The position numbers and the translations under genes are program-made. From Clostridium bornimense (lineage in GTDB: Bacteria; Bacillota; Clostridia; Clostridiales; Clostridiaceae), in contig NZ_HG917868.1 in NCBI RefSeq assembly GCF_000577895.1, forward strand, positions 2,604,001-2,668,000: DNA of 64,000 bases, in the 5' to 3' direction. Positions 25,673 to 34,141 of the stretch are shown here, one piece after another. The notes beneath the pieces are model-generated. The model saw nothing but the letters and a program-made list of their open reading frames with translations, ran no database searches and was not told where the DNA came from. Within the stretch, counting starts at the first letter, position 1. Each line of letters begins with the position of its first letter.

Positions 25673-25720
25673 AAGAGGATATTCCACAATAATTAGATAA
25701 CTTTTGTGAAATATCCTCTT
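25673..25720 (-). terminator. Terminator downstream of the flavoprotein gene
   Basis: A 17-bp stem with one mismatch: AAGAGGATATTCCACAA (25673-25689) and TTGTGAAATATCCTCTT (25704-25720). The minus strand continues with TTTATTCTTT. It is 87 bases past the stop, so it ends the cdaA-cdaR-flavoprotein transcript. Confidence 0.75.
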
Positions 25721-25740
25721 ACTTTAAATATTTAATCTTA

Positions 25741-25800
25741 ACTTATATAATTTACAATGCACAATTATCGAAGAAACTCCACAGAAATTTCCTCTAAAAC
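25741..25800. repeat. Possible fragment of the intergenic repeat seen at 4781
   Basis: TTTACAATGCACAATTAT followed by a GAAACTCC/GAAATTTC-type imperfect palindrome. The layout (CACAATT start, then a small palindrome) resembles the left half of the 118-bp element. Similarity is weak. Confidence 0.25.
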
Positions 25801-25806
25801 AGTACA

Positions 25807-27402
25807 CTATCTAGCCTTATATTCTTTCATAATAGATTCCGCACACTTTATTCCATCTACCGCTGCAGACATAATTCCTCCAGCATATCCAGCTCCTTCT
25901 CCACAAGGATATATTCCTTGTACATTTTTACTTTGCAACAATTCATTTCTTTCTATTCTAAGTGGTGCAGATGTTCTAGTTTCTATTCCTGTAAATATGG
26001 CATCTTTTCTTCCATATCCTCTTATTTTTTTATCAAAATCAGTCATAGCCTCTTTAATAGATCCAACAACGTAATTAGGCAATGCATCTTTTAATGGTTT
26101 AAACTTAAATCCAGTTGTTATAGATGGATGCACTTCACCTAACTTTTCGCTAACTCTATCATCAATAAAATCTCCTATAGTTTGAATAGGTGCATCATAA
26201 TTACCGCCTCCAAGTTTGAATGCTAGTGATTCATAATGTCTTTGAAATTTCATTCCATCTAATGGGTGACTTCCAAAGTCTTTTTCACTAACTGTAACTA
26301 CTACAGCAGAATTCGCATTTTCCTTATCTCTAGCATGATAACTCATTCCATTTACAACTAATCGTTCTTCTTCAGAGGAAGCTGCCACCACTACTCCTCC
26401 CGGACACATACAAAATGAATAAACACCTCTATTATCTTTAGTCTTATATGTTAACTTATACTCTGCTGCTTTAAGTCTTGGATGATTTGCATAGATTTCT
26501 CCATATTGACTCTCATTTATCATTGATTGAGGATGCTCAACTCTAACCCCTATAGCAAAAGGTTTCGTATTCATTTGTACACCTTTATTAAATAGCATTT
26601 CATAAGTATCCCTTGCTGAATGCCCTATAGCAAGAATTAAATTATCACATTTAATTTCGTCACCATTTACTATAATAGACTTTATTTTACCATTCACTAT
26701 ACTTATATCTTCTAACTTAGAATTAAATCTAACTTCTCCACCTAATTCTATTATCTTATTTCTAATATTTTTTACTACATCTTTTAATATATCTGTTCCA
26801 ATATGCGGCTTTGCCAAATATAAAATCTCTTTGGGAGCTCCAGATTTCACAAACTCATTCAAAATATAATCTATTCTTGTATCCTTAATTCTCGTAGTAA
26901 GCTTTCCATCTGAAAAAGCTCCTGCTCCTCCCTCTCCGAATTGAACATTAGAGTTAGTATCTAATTTTCTATTAATCCAAAAATTATTTACAGCTTTCGT
27001 TCTACTGTCTACATCCTCTCCACGTTCTATCACTATAGGATTATATCCATTACTCGCTAAAGTTAATGCTGCAAATAATCCTGCTGGCCCCATACCAATA
27101 ACAACAGGTCTAGAATTTAAGATTTTATCACCATACTTAAATTCTTCTTTATTATTATCATTGATTAACTTAACATCGTTACTTTTTATTCTAGCTACTA
27201 TCTTTTCTTCATTTGCACAATAAACTTCTATAGCATAAATGAATTTAAGACTGGATTTCTTTCTTGCATCTAAAGATTCTCTTAAAATTTTTAATGACTT
27301 TATATCCTTTTCTTTCACTCTTATCTTTTTTGCTACTTTACTCTTTAATATATCCTTGGATTCTTCAATATTTAAAACTATATTATTTACTACGATTGAC
27401 AT
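25807..27402 (-). CDS. FAD-dependent oxidoreductase of the COG2509 type
   Basis: A 531-residue flavoprotein with a small alpha/beta N-terminal domain (residues 1-90). The dinucleotide fold PVVIGMGPAGLFAALTLASNGYNPIVIERG follows, then FGEGGAGAFSDGKL, AIGHSARDTYEML, SFCMCPGGVVVAAS, FTGIETRTSAPLRI and GIYPCGEGAGYAGGIMSAA. It is a widely conserved but uncharacterised dehydrogenase-like family; the substrate is unknown. Its ATG overlaps the cdaR stop by one base (TAATG), so translation is coupled and it is expressed with the c-di-AMP cyclase genes. Confidence 0.88.
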   Translation of the reverse strand: MSIVVNNIVLNIEESKDILKSKVAKKIRVKEKDIKSLKILRESLDARKKSSLKFIYAIEVYCANEEKIVARIKSNDVKLINDNNKEEFKYGDKILNSRPVVIGMGPAGLFAALTLASNGYNPIVIERGEDVDSRTKAVNNFWINRKLDTNSNVQFGEGGAGAFSDGKLTTRIKDTRIDYILNEFVKSGAPKEILYLAKPHIGTDILKDVVKNIRNKIIELGGEVRFNSKLEDISIVNGKIKSIIVNGDEIKCDNLILAIGHSARDTYEMLFNKGVQMNTKPFAIGVRVEHPQSMINESQYGEIYANHPRLKAAEYKLTYKTKDNRGVYSFCMCPGGVVVAASSEEERLVVNGMSYHARDKENANSAVVVTVSEKDFGSHPLDGMKFQRHYESLAFKLGGGNYDAPIQTIGDFIDDRVSEKLGEVHPSITTGFKFKPLKDALPNYVVGSIKEAMTDFDKKIRGYGRKDAIFTGIETRTSAPLRIERNELLQSKNVQGIYPCGEGAGYAGGIMSAAVDGIKCAESIMKEYKAR

Positions 27403-28622
27403 TATTGTCCTCCACTTTCCTTTTTCTTTATAGTTACTTTACACTTATTTGTATCAACATATGTTATTTCTACTCCGTCAATTGGTTCAATGACCATCTC
27501 TAATTCTGTTGTATCTTCATTTGCATTTTGAAAATCAACATTAGCTATCAATGTATTTATAGAAGATATTTTACTTTCTTCTCCATAAAGTTTTACAGTA
27601 ACTTCCTTTGGCTCATATTGATATTCAAATTCTTCACTAGTATTTATAGCTGTAACCGTAGCTTTTACCTCTTTTTCTATCATTACTGTTACATCTACAT
27701 CTACTGAAATTTTATTATTGTTACTTACTAAAAATACACCATTAGGTATATTTAACTTCGCTTGAACTGTAGTATCTTTCTTTATATTGGATAAATCTAT
27801 ATTTTCCGTATTTATACTATATATAGAATTCAATACATCCTCATCGCCAGAAATAGACACTTCATTTACATTTGTAGATATGTTATCTATCCTAATATTA
27901 TCCTGTGGATTATTCAATGTATTAATTTTAATAGGAACGCTCTTTATCTTACTATAAGTTAATGTCACATTTCCTTGTTTAGGATCCATATCTATACCCT
28001 TAACTTCATTATTATTCTTATCTAAAGCAATAATATTTAATGTATTTTTACCTCCTTCAGTTATATCTTTATATTTACCAACTGCCTCTACTTTATTAAT
28101 AGTATTTACTATTGTCGATGGCCCTTTAACAGTAACTTCTGATACATCAAAGTATGGTTCATTTAATATCTTACCTTCTTTATTTCCCGTCCCTTCAATA
28201 TTTAAGACTACAGAGAATTTCTTCGTAATTATAGAATCTAAATTTAAATCTATATAAAGATTATCTTGTTTCTGTATGGCTACATTTTCCGGTTTCTTTT
28301 TAATCTCTATAGGTAATCTATTATTTCCCGCTTTTAAAGAATTTTTATTTAAATCTACCTGTAGACTAAAATCACTAGCTTTTACAGAATATACATCTGT
28401 AGATGCTCCCCTTATTGTTACATCAACATAAAACTCATTATTTGATAACATTACTAAAGATGCATTCTTAAGTGCATCTCCTTCTACTACTTTAACTTTA
28501 ACATTTTTAACTGCTGTAGTTTTTATAGGATCATTAGAACTAGATACCATTATCCATAAAAAAAATGAAACTAATATACATCCTAACTTTATTAATCCTT
28601 CTTTTCTTTTATCCCTATCCAT
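27402..28622 (-). CDS. cdaR: Regulator of diadenylate cyclase, YbbR-domain protein
   Basis: A 406-residue protein with one N-terminal membrane segment (about residues 10-28). Four repeated extracellular YbbR-like beta domains follow, recognisable by recurring VTVKGP, VSISGD and VTVKLYG turns. In Firmicutes CdaR binds membrane cyclase CdaA and tunes c-di-AMP output. The ATG lies 31 bases inside the end of cdaA, and the stop overlaps the next start. This tight coupling supports a shared function, with GlmM as the usual third partner further along the strand. Confidence 0.92.
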   Translation of the reverse strand: MDRDKRKEGLIKLGCILVSFFLWIMVSSSNDPIKTTAVKNVKVKVVEGDALKNASLVMLSNNEFYVDVTIRGASTDVYSVKASDFSLQVDLNKNSLKAGNNRLPIEIKKKPENVAIQKQDNLYIDLNLDSIITKKFSVVLNIEGTGNKEGKILNEPYFDVSEVTVKGPSTIVNTINKVEAVGKYKDITEGGKNTLNIIALDKNNNEVKGIDMDPKQGNVTLTYSKIKSVPIKINTLNNPQDNIRIDNISTNVNEVSISGDEDVLNSIYSINTENIDLSNIKKDTTVQAKLNIPNGVFLVSNNNKISVDVDVTVMIEKEVKATVTAINTSEEFEYQYEPKEVTVKLYGEESKISSINTLIANVDFQNANEDTTELEMVIEPIDGVEITYVDTNKCKVTIKKKESGGQ

Positions 28623-29443
28623 TTTCCCACCTTCCTTCTGATTTCATCTTTTCTTACCTTTTTACTTTTATCCATAAATTTAATCAAACTTTTTTCCAAA
28701 GATTCTATTGAATAACCTCTAGTTAACTTTCCATTAAAAGTTAATGATATTATTCCAGTCTCCTCAGATACTACTATAGCAATAGCATCCGATACTTCAC
28801 TAATACCAATAGCTGCCCTATGTCGTGTTCCAATGGATTTACTTATAATATCTATTTTACTTAAAGGTAAAAAGCATCCTGCCGAATCTATTTTATTCTC
28901 TTTTATTATAACTGCTCCATCATGAAGAGCAGTATTTTCAAAAAATATAGTTTCTAATAAAGCACTCTTTACATCGGCATTTATTTTAACTCCAGTTTCA
29001 GTAATATCTTTTAATCCAGTATTTCTTTCTAAAACTATTAACGCACCTGTTTTACTATTAGACATATTTTCAACGGCTTTTAATAATTCTGACATAACTT
29101 CTTTATTTACACCATCATCGTAAAAAAATCCTTTATCTAATAATTTTCCTCTTCCTAGACGTTCTAAAGCACTTCTTATTTCAGGTTGAAAAATTATAAC
29201 AATTGACAAAACACCAATAGTTATTGTCTTGTTTAATATCCAATTTAACAAAGTTAAATTTAGAAAGCTACTAATAGGTATTAAGACAAATACTAACGCT
29301 AATCCTTTTAATAACTGTATTGCTCTAGTTTGATTTATCAATGTATAAATTTTATAGAATATATATGAAACTACTAATATATCTATTATATCTATTAAAT
29401 TTATATCAGTTATAATTCTTATAACCATTTTTAAAAAATCCAC
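28592..29443 (-). CDS. cdaA: Membrane diadenylate cyclase
   Basis: A 283-residue enzyme that joins two ATP to c-di-AMP, a messenger for potassium and wall homeostasis. Three N-terminal membrane helices (to about residue 85) precede the DAC domain. The catalytic motif DGAVI and GTRHRAAIGISEVSDA are both intact, with VSEETGIIS beyond. The start is GTG at 29443 (fits AAGGTGA upstream). It is the first gene of cdaA-cdaR-flavoprotein, divergent from the SleB-like gene. Confidence 0.95.
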   Translation of the reverse strand: MDFLKMVIRIITDINLIDIIDILVVSYIFYKIYTLINQTRAIQLLKGLALVFVLIPISSFLNLTLLNWILNKTITIGVLSIVIIFQPEIRSALERLGRGKLLDKGFFYDDGVNKEVMSELLKAVENMSNSKTGALIVLERNTGLKDITETGVKINADVKSALLETIFFENTALHDGAVIIKENKIDSAGCFLPLSKIDIISKSIGTRHRAAIGISEVSDAIAIVVSEETGIISLTFNGKLTRGYSIESLEKSLIKFMDKSKKVRKDEIRRKVGKWIGIKEKKD

Positions 29444-29625
29444 TTCATCACCTTCTTTTTTATAATATTTAATTATACACTTACTACTATCTTATTACTA
29501 ATACTAACATAAATTTTTACCTATAAAAATAAATGAATAATAAATATAATTATGGTTAGAATAAAGTTAGCCTAAGTTGTAAAAAAATTTCTTTATGTTT
29601 TCTTATATAATAAAGGAGGAAATTT

Positions 29626-30144
29626 ATGAAAAAACTTATTCTGTGGACTAAAATTTTTGTAATTTGTATATTAGTCCTCAATACTTTTGCATCTAAAGGC
29701 AATATAGTCAAAGCTGAACCTCTCGATACTGAATCAGACTCTGTTTCAGTATTTAATAACGACGGTAATTCAATCTACATAGATAAAAGTGACATAGAAT
29801 TGATGGCTAGAGTAGTTTATGGAGAAAGCCGTGGTGAACCTTATGAAGGTAAAGTTGCTGTTGCTTCTGTAATTTTAAATAGAGTTAAAAGTGGAAAATA
29901 TCCACCAAGTGTAAAAGATGTTATTACACAAGAAAATGCATTCTCTTGTGTATCTAATGGTACAATAAGCGTTACACCTAATGAGGCTTGCTATGATGCA
30001 GTCTATGATGCATTAAAAGGCAACGATCCCACTGGTAATGCACTATTCTTTTACAACCCAAGCATTTCCACTTGTTCTTGGATGGAAAATATAATTAAGA
30101 AAAATGCAACCAGTATAGGTAATCACGTTTTCTTTTCTATTTAG
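29626..30144 (+). CDS. SleB/CwlJ-type cell wall hydrolase
   Basis: A 172-residue secreted protein. The signal peptide covers residues 1-30, and a Hydrolase_2 domain from about residue 58 has LMARVVYGESRGEP (catalytic Glu), GKVAVASVILNRVKSGKYP, and AFSC, ALFFYNPS and HVFF near the end. The family cuts the muramic-delta-lactam cortex during spore germination or acts as a wall lytic transglycosylase. There is no peptidoglycan-binding domain, unlike full SleB. AGGAGG precedes ATG 29626, and a terminator follows, so it is monocistronic. No clear sporulation promoter could be assigned. Confidence 0.88.
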   Translation: MKKLILWTKIFVICILVLNTFASKGNIVKAEPLDTESDSVSVFNNDGNSIYIDKSDIELMARVVYGESRGEPYEGKVAVASVILNRVKSGKYPPSVKDVITQENAFSCVSNGTISVTPNEACYDAVYDALKGNDPTGNALFFYNPSISTCSWMENIIKKNATSIGNHVFFSI

Positions 30145-30195
30145 ATATACTCTAGGCTTAGGCAATATTTTTATATATATCTAAATATACAAAAA

Positions 30196-30226
30196 TAAAA
30201 AAGTTCCTAAAATAGGAACTTTTTTA
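30196..30226. terminator. Bidirectional terminator between convergent genes
   Basis: AAAAAGTTCCTA pairs with TAGGAACTTTTT, with T-runs on both strands. It overlaps the stop codon of the TPR protein gene at 30224. Confidence 0.9.
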
Positions 30227-31507
30227 TTTTTGTACGATTTCTTTTATTATAGAGTTATTCATATCAGAATCACTATAATCATAATATAAAATTTCTGCAT
30301 AATGCTTAGATTTTTCCGAATCTATTTCCAAATAAAATGTAGCTAAATCATATAAAACAGTGGTAATATAATTTCCATTTGGGTATTTGTTAGCATATTC
30401 CTCAAAGCTCTTTATAAAATTATCGGAATCCCCCATAGACCTATAAGCTATACCAATAAAATATTCTATATGCTCATTTAGATAATTTTCCCCACTATAT
30501 ATATGAGCAATATTTAAATACTTTAATGCTTCTTCTGGTTTATTTTCTCCTATATATTTATAGCCCTGTTCATAAAATTGTTGAACACCTTGTCTTTTCA
30601 ATATATTCTCACATTCTATAAGTAGATTTTTTTCTGTCAAATTTTTTCCTTTTTCTTTATTAGCTATATATAACTCATTTAACTTATATACATCTAGTGA
30701 ATCTATCGCTTGTTTTATTTCAACTACTGGTATACCTAATTCTGTATTTGTTTCTTCTACTACCTCATTAGTAGAACCTCCCGCAATAGTTGCCGTAGGA
30801 TTGTCAACTTTATCTTCTTGTTCTCTATTTCCTTCTAAAGCTACGACTTTATTATATGTATTTTCCTCATTTACTTTGTCATTTTCCCATAACTTATTTA
30901 TACCGACCACCAATAATAATATACAAATTATTGGTACAATATATTTTCTAGCTTCTTTTATTGGGTATAATGTTTTTGAAATCTTTTTTGCTTCAGTATT
31001 TCTTTTATCCATACTTAAAACTTTATTAACATATTTTTGCGCCTGTTCCTTATCTCCTAGATCACAGTAACATTGTGCTAATTTATTAAAAGTATTTATG
31101 GAATTAAATGATTCATCTTCGATCTCTTTAAATCTTACAACAGCTTCTTCTACTCTTGAAGATTGATATAACTTCTGAGCTTTAATAAACTTTTTCATTA
31201 CATATTCATCATCTCTTAGATTATTCAAATATATACTAGATACATTATCCTTGTTTATTCTTAAATTTAATTCCCATATTTTTTTTGAAGCATTTATATC
31301 CCCTTTTAAATAAAGAATTAATCCCTTTAGATTTAGTGCTGATGGATTCTTTATATTTTCTCCTATAGAATAATTACAGTATTCTATAGATTTATCTAAC
31401 TCTCCAGAATCATAAAACTTTTTTGCTTTTAAATAGAATTTTTTAGCTTTCTGTATATTATTTCCTACCTGTTGAGCCAAATCCGCCTTCCCCTCTTTCA
31501 CTATCAT
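30224..31507 (-). CDS. Membrane protein with TPR repeats
   Basis: Up to 427 residues. TPR-like helices at about residues 20-185 (for example [23 protein letters not shown] and [22 protein letters not shown]) are followed by one membrane segment (about 190-208), a linker, and further TPR-like repeats to the C-terminus. It is likely an assembly scaffold at the membrane; the partners are unknown. The first possible start (31507) lies 50 bases inside dut. A TTG near 31482 preceded by AAGGCGGA is an alternative. It is co-transcribed with dut. Confidence 0.8.
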   Translation of the reverse strand: MIVKEGKADLAQQVGNNIQKAKKFYLKAKKFYDSGELDKSIEYCNYSIGENIKNPSALNLKGLILYLKGDINASKKIWELNLRINKDNVSSIYLNNLRDDEYVMKKFIKAQKLYQSSRVEEAVVRFKEIEDESFNSINTFNKLAQCYCDLGDKEQAQKYVNKVLSMDKRNTEAKKISKTLYPIKEARKYIVPIICILLLVVGINKLWENDKVNEENTYNKVVALEGNREQEDKVDNPTATIAGGSTNEVVEETNTELGIPVVEIKQAIDSLDVYKLNELYIANKEKGKNLTEKNLLIECENILKRQGVQQFYEQGYKYIGENKPEEALKYLNIAHIYSGENYLNEHIEYFIGIAYRSMGDSDNFIKSFEEYANKYPNGNYITTVLYDLATFYLEIDSEKSKHYAEILYYDYSDSDMNNSIIKEIVQK

Positions 31508-31892
31508 TCAACATATCCACTTCTTTTACATCTACAGTAAGAACAGGCATTATAACCATTTGAGCTATTTTATCTCCCTTATTTATCTTAAATGCCTCTT
31601 CCCCGTGATTTATTAAAATCACTTTTATTTCTCCCCTATATCCTTCATCTATAGTACCAGGACTATTAAGTACTGTAACACCATATTTTAATGCAAGACC
31701 ACTTCTTGGTCTTACTTGAGCCTCTGTATTTTTAGGTAATTCTATACTAATTCCTGTTGCCACTAACTTTCTCTTTCCTGGTTCAATAGTTATTTCTTCC
31801 ACAGAAAAAAGATCTAAACCTGCATCTCCCGGATGTGCATAAAAAGGTATTATTGCATCCTCACTTAATTTTCTAATTTTTAATATTTCCAT
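31458..31892 (-). CDS. dut: dUTP diphosphatase
   Basis: A homotrimeric-type dUTPase of 144 residues from ATG 31892 (MEILKIRKL), preferred because AAAGGA lies nine bases upstream. All five motifs are present: [44 protein letters not shown] and the P-loop-like GFGSTGRK end. It hydrolyses dUTP to dUMP, keeping uracil out of DNA and supplying thymidylate synthesis. The promoter is clear; the next gene overlaps its end. Confidence 0.96.
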   Translation of the reverse strand: MEILKIRKLSEDAIIPFYAHPGDAGLDLFSVEEITIEPGKRKLVATGISIELPKNTEAQVRPRSGLALKYGVTVLNSPGTIDEGYRGEIKVILINHGEEAFKINKGDKIAQMVIMPVLTVDVKEVDMLNDSERGEGGFGSTGRK

Positions 31893-31923
31893 AATAAACA
31901 TCCTTTCTCTGTCGTATAATTAC

Positions 31924-31952
31924 ATTATATATCATGTAAAATACTATGTAAA
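31924..31952 (-). promoter_or_regulatory. Promoter of dut
   Basis: On the minus strand TTTACA (31947-31952), a 17-base spacer and TATAAT (31924-31929), about 30 bases before the start codon. Confidence 0.75.
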
Positions 31953-32166
31953 TTTAGTTTTTTTAATATAATTTGTAGAACAATTTGATCTTTTTTTGAA
32001 AAATATTAATTTAATAATTTTTTTCATTTTCTATATTGATTTTTTACATTAAAATTTGTAGTTATATAAATATACATGTAAAACATTTTACAATTTCTTT
32101 ATGTTAGAAAGATAATATTATAATACAATAAAAATTTATTCTAAAAAATATTTATTTTTTTAAAAT
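31953..32166. other. A/T-rich noncoding stretch between ptsI and dut
   Basis: About 214 bases, mostly A and T runs, with no supported reading frame. The only regular item is the palindrome TGTAAAACATTTTACA at 32077-32092, a single copy that could be an operator or chance. Confidence 0.5.
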
Positions 32167-32199
32167 AAAAAAACTTGGAACCTTTTAAAAGTTCCAAGT
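32167..32199 (-). terminator. Terminator of ptsI
   Basis: ACTTGGAAC (32173-32181) pairs with GTTCCAAGT (32191-32199), with TTTT/AAAA in between. A run of seven T follows on the minus strand. Confidence 0.9.
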
Positions 32200-32210
32200 C
32201 AAATATTATA

Positions 32211-33830
32211 TTATTCACAATCCATTATAATTTTCTTAGCACCTAGAATTGAAGAAGCACTCATTGAGAACTCATCTAATCCCATTTCTACTAATTTAGC
32301 TGTAGCTCTTTCATCTCCAGCCATTTCTCCACACATACCACAGAACTTACCTTCTTTATGTGCAGCATCAATTGTCATCTTTATTAATCTTAATACTGCT
32401 GGATGCATTGGATTATAAAGATATGAAATCTTTTCATTCATTCTATCTGCAGCTAGTGTATATTGAATTAAGTCATTAGTTCCAATTGAGAAGAAATCAA
32501 CATGCTTAGCAAATTCATCTGCCATAACAGCTGCTGCTGGAATCTCTACCATGATACCAGTCTTAATGTTTTCATTGTAAGCTTTTCCTTCAGCTTTTAA
32601 TTCAGCCATACATTCAGCTAAAACTTCTTTAGCTTGGAAGAACTCTTCTAAAGAAGAAATCATAGGGAACATTATAGCTAAGTTTCCGTGAGCTGATCCT
32701 CTAAGTATAGCTCTTAATTGAACTTTGAATATGTCTTTTCTATCTAAACATAATCTTATAGCTCTGTATCCTAAGAACGGATTTTCTTCTTCTGGTAATG
32801 GTAAGTATGATAATTTCTTATCTCCACCGATATCTAGAGTTCTAACAATACCTAGCTTTTCTCCAACTTTTTCAGCAACATATTTGTATGCTTCATATTG
32901 TTCTTCTTCACTTGGCATATCATCTCTATCCATGTATAAGAACTCAGTTCTGAACAGACCTACTCCATCTGCACCGTTAGCCATAACTGCATCTACATCT
33001 TCTGGCTTTCCGATATTACCGCAAACTTCTATTCTCTTTCCGCTCTTAGTTTTAACTTTAACATCTATAAGTTTCTTTAATTCTTCTTTTTCTTTTAAGA
33101 AAGCTTCTTTCTTAGCTTCATATTCTTTAACAACAGTCTCATCTGGATTAATGATTACGTCACCAGTGTTACCATCAACTATTAATAAGTCGCCGTTTTT
33201 AACATCTTCAGTTATAGTTCCTAAACCAACTACAGCTGGAATTTCTAATGTTCTAGCCATAATAGCAGAGTGAGAAGTTCTTCCTCCAATGTTAGTTAAG
33301 AAAGCAACAACTTTATTTCTATCTAATTGAGCAGTATCAGATGGAGTTAAGTCGTGAGCAATTACTATAGTATTTTCACCAACTGAAGCTAATCCTTCTG
33401 TATCTACTCCTGCTAAATTCTTTAATATTCTAGCACCAACGTCTTTAACGTCTGCAATTCTTTCTTTCATGTATTCATCTTCCATGCTACCAAATATAGC
33501 AATGTACATATCTAATACATCATTTAAAGCTTTTTCAGCATTTACTTTATTGTTAGAAACATTCATTTCTATTGCTCCAGTAAACTCTGGATCATCAAGT
33601 AACATCATATGACTTTCAAAAACAGCAGCTTTTTCTGCTCCCATTTCTTTTTCTGCTTTATCTTTTATTTTTTCTAATTGAGCTCTTGTTGCATCTGTAG
33701 CAGCTTTTAATCTTGCTAATTCTTCATCTATATTTTCAATAATTCTTTCTTCTATTTTAACTTCTTCGTCTTTCTTTATGAATGCATATCCTATTGCATA
33801 TCCTTTTGAAGCGCCTATACCTTTTTTCAT
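32211..33830 (-). CDS. ptsI: PTS enzyme I (phosphoenolpyruvate-protein phosphotransferase)
   Basis: A 539-residue enzyme that takes phosphate from PEP and passes it to HPr, driving sugar uptake by the phosphotransferase system. An HPr-binding helical domain comes first, then the swivel domain with phospho-His motif GGRTSHSAIMARTLEIPAVVG. The PEP-binding barrel has GVGLFRTEFLYMDRDDMP, LGYRAIRL, VEIPAAA, FFSIGTNDLIQYTLAADR and the active-site Cys in GMCGEMAGDE. It is not paired with ptsH. Instead it diverges from a regulator that carries an HPr-like domain. An extended -10 box lies at 33878-33883, and the gene ends at a terminator. Confidence 0.97.
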   Translation of the reverse strand: MKKGIGASKGYAIGYAFIKKDEEVKIEERIIENIDEELARLKAATDATRAQLEKIKDKAEKEMGAEKAAVFESHMMLLDDPEFTGAIEMNVSNNKVNAEKALNDVLDMYIAIFGSMEDEYMKERIADVKDVGARILKNLAGVDTEGLASVGENTIVIAHDLTPSDTAQLDRNKVVAFLTNIGGRTSHSAIMARTLEIPAVVGLGTITEDVKNGDLLIVDGNTGDVIINPDETVVKEYEAKKEAFLKEKEELKKLIDVKVKTKSGKRIEVCGNIGKPEDVDAVMANGADGVGLFRTEFLYMDRDDMPSEEEQYEAYKYVAEKVGEKLGIVRTLDIGGDKKLSYLPLPEEENPFLGYRAIRLCLDRKDIFKVQLRAILRGSAHGNLAIMFPMISSLEEFFQAKEVLAECMAELKAEGKAYNENIKTGIMVEIPAAAVMADEFAKHVDFFSIGTNDLIQYTLAADRMNEKISYLYNPMHPAVLRLIKMTIDAAHKEGKFCGMCGEMAGDERATAKLVEMGLDEFSMSASSILGAKKIIMDCE

Positions 33831-33877
33831 CGTATATCCTCCTACGTTTTATCTATTCTCTTTTAAAATGTAAGCAC

Positions 33878-33886
33878 ATTATAGCA
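33878..33886 (-). promoter_or_regulatory. Extended -10 promoter element of ptsI
   Basis: TGCTATAAT on the minus strand, about 45 bases before the ATG. The -35 position is a poor match to TTGACA, which suggests dependence on the extended -10 or on an activator. No sigma-54 (-24/-12) pattern is seen. Confidence 0.5.
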
Positions 33887-33988
33887 CACAGATTTAATTC
33901 TCGCCATATATAAATTTTGTAACTTAAATCCTTATTTTTACAATAAATTAACATTTATTTAATATTTTTATTTTTTTTCTCATTAAAG

Positions 33989-34005
33989 TTGATAATTTTT
34001 ATCAA
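33989..34005. promoter_or_regulatory. Palindromic operator candidate, copy 1
   Basis: TTGATAATTTTTATCAA, a perfect 7-3-7 palindrome in the gap between ptsI and the divergent regulator. It differs from copy 2 by one base. Confidence 0.55.
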
Positions 34006-34085
34006 GTATATTAAAGTAATATATATCATAATTATAGTATATTATATAACAACTAATAATATGCGATTTCGTCAATAAAAATCGG

Positions 34086-34102
34086 TTGATATTTTTTATC
34101 AA
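34086..34102. promoter_or_regulatory. Palindromic operator candidate, copy 2, with nearby half-site
   Basis: TTGATATTTTTTATCAA, with the inverted repeat extended one G/C pair set further on each side (34084-34104). It lies 97 bases from copy 1 and 40 bases before the regulator start. A half-site TTGATAA follows at 34117-34123. The placement suits autoregulation or control of both divergent genes. Confidence 0.55.
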
Positions 34103-34141
34103 CCAAATTTATACTCTTGATAAAAATTAGCAGGTGATAAC

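Noticed and set aside
32077-32092. Palindrome TGTAAAACATTTTACA as a TyrR-like box
   Set aside because: Single copy in a very A/T-rich spacer; spacing differs from the classical box.
32725-33273. Plus-strand 182-codon frame opposite ptsI
   Set aside because: Shadow of the conserved enzyme I coding region; no promoter or ribosome binding site.
33831-34141. Sigma-54 promoter for ptsI or the regulator
   Set aside because: No TGGCAC-N5-TTGC-like pattern seen, and the regulator lacks GAFTGA.
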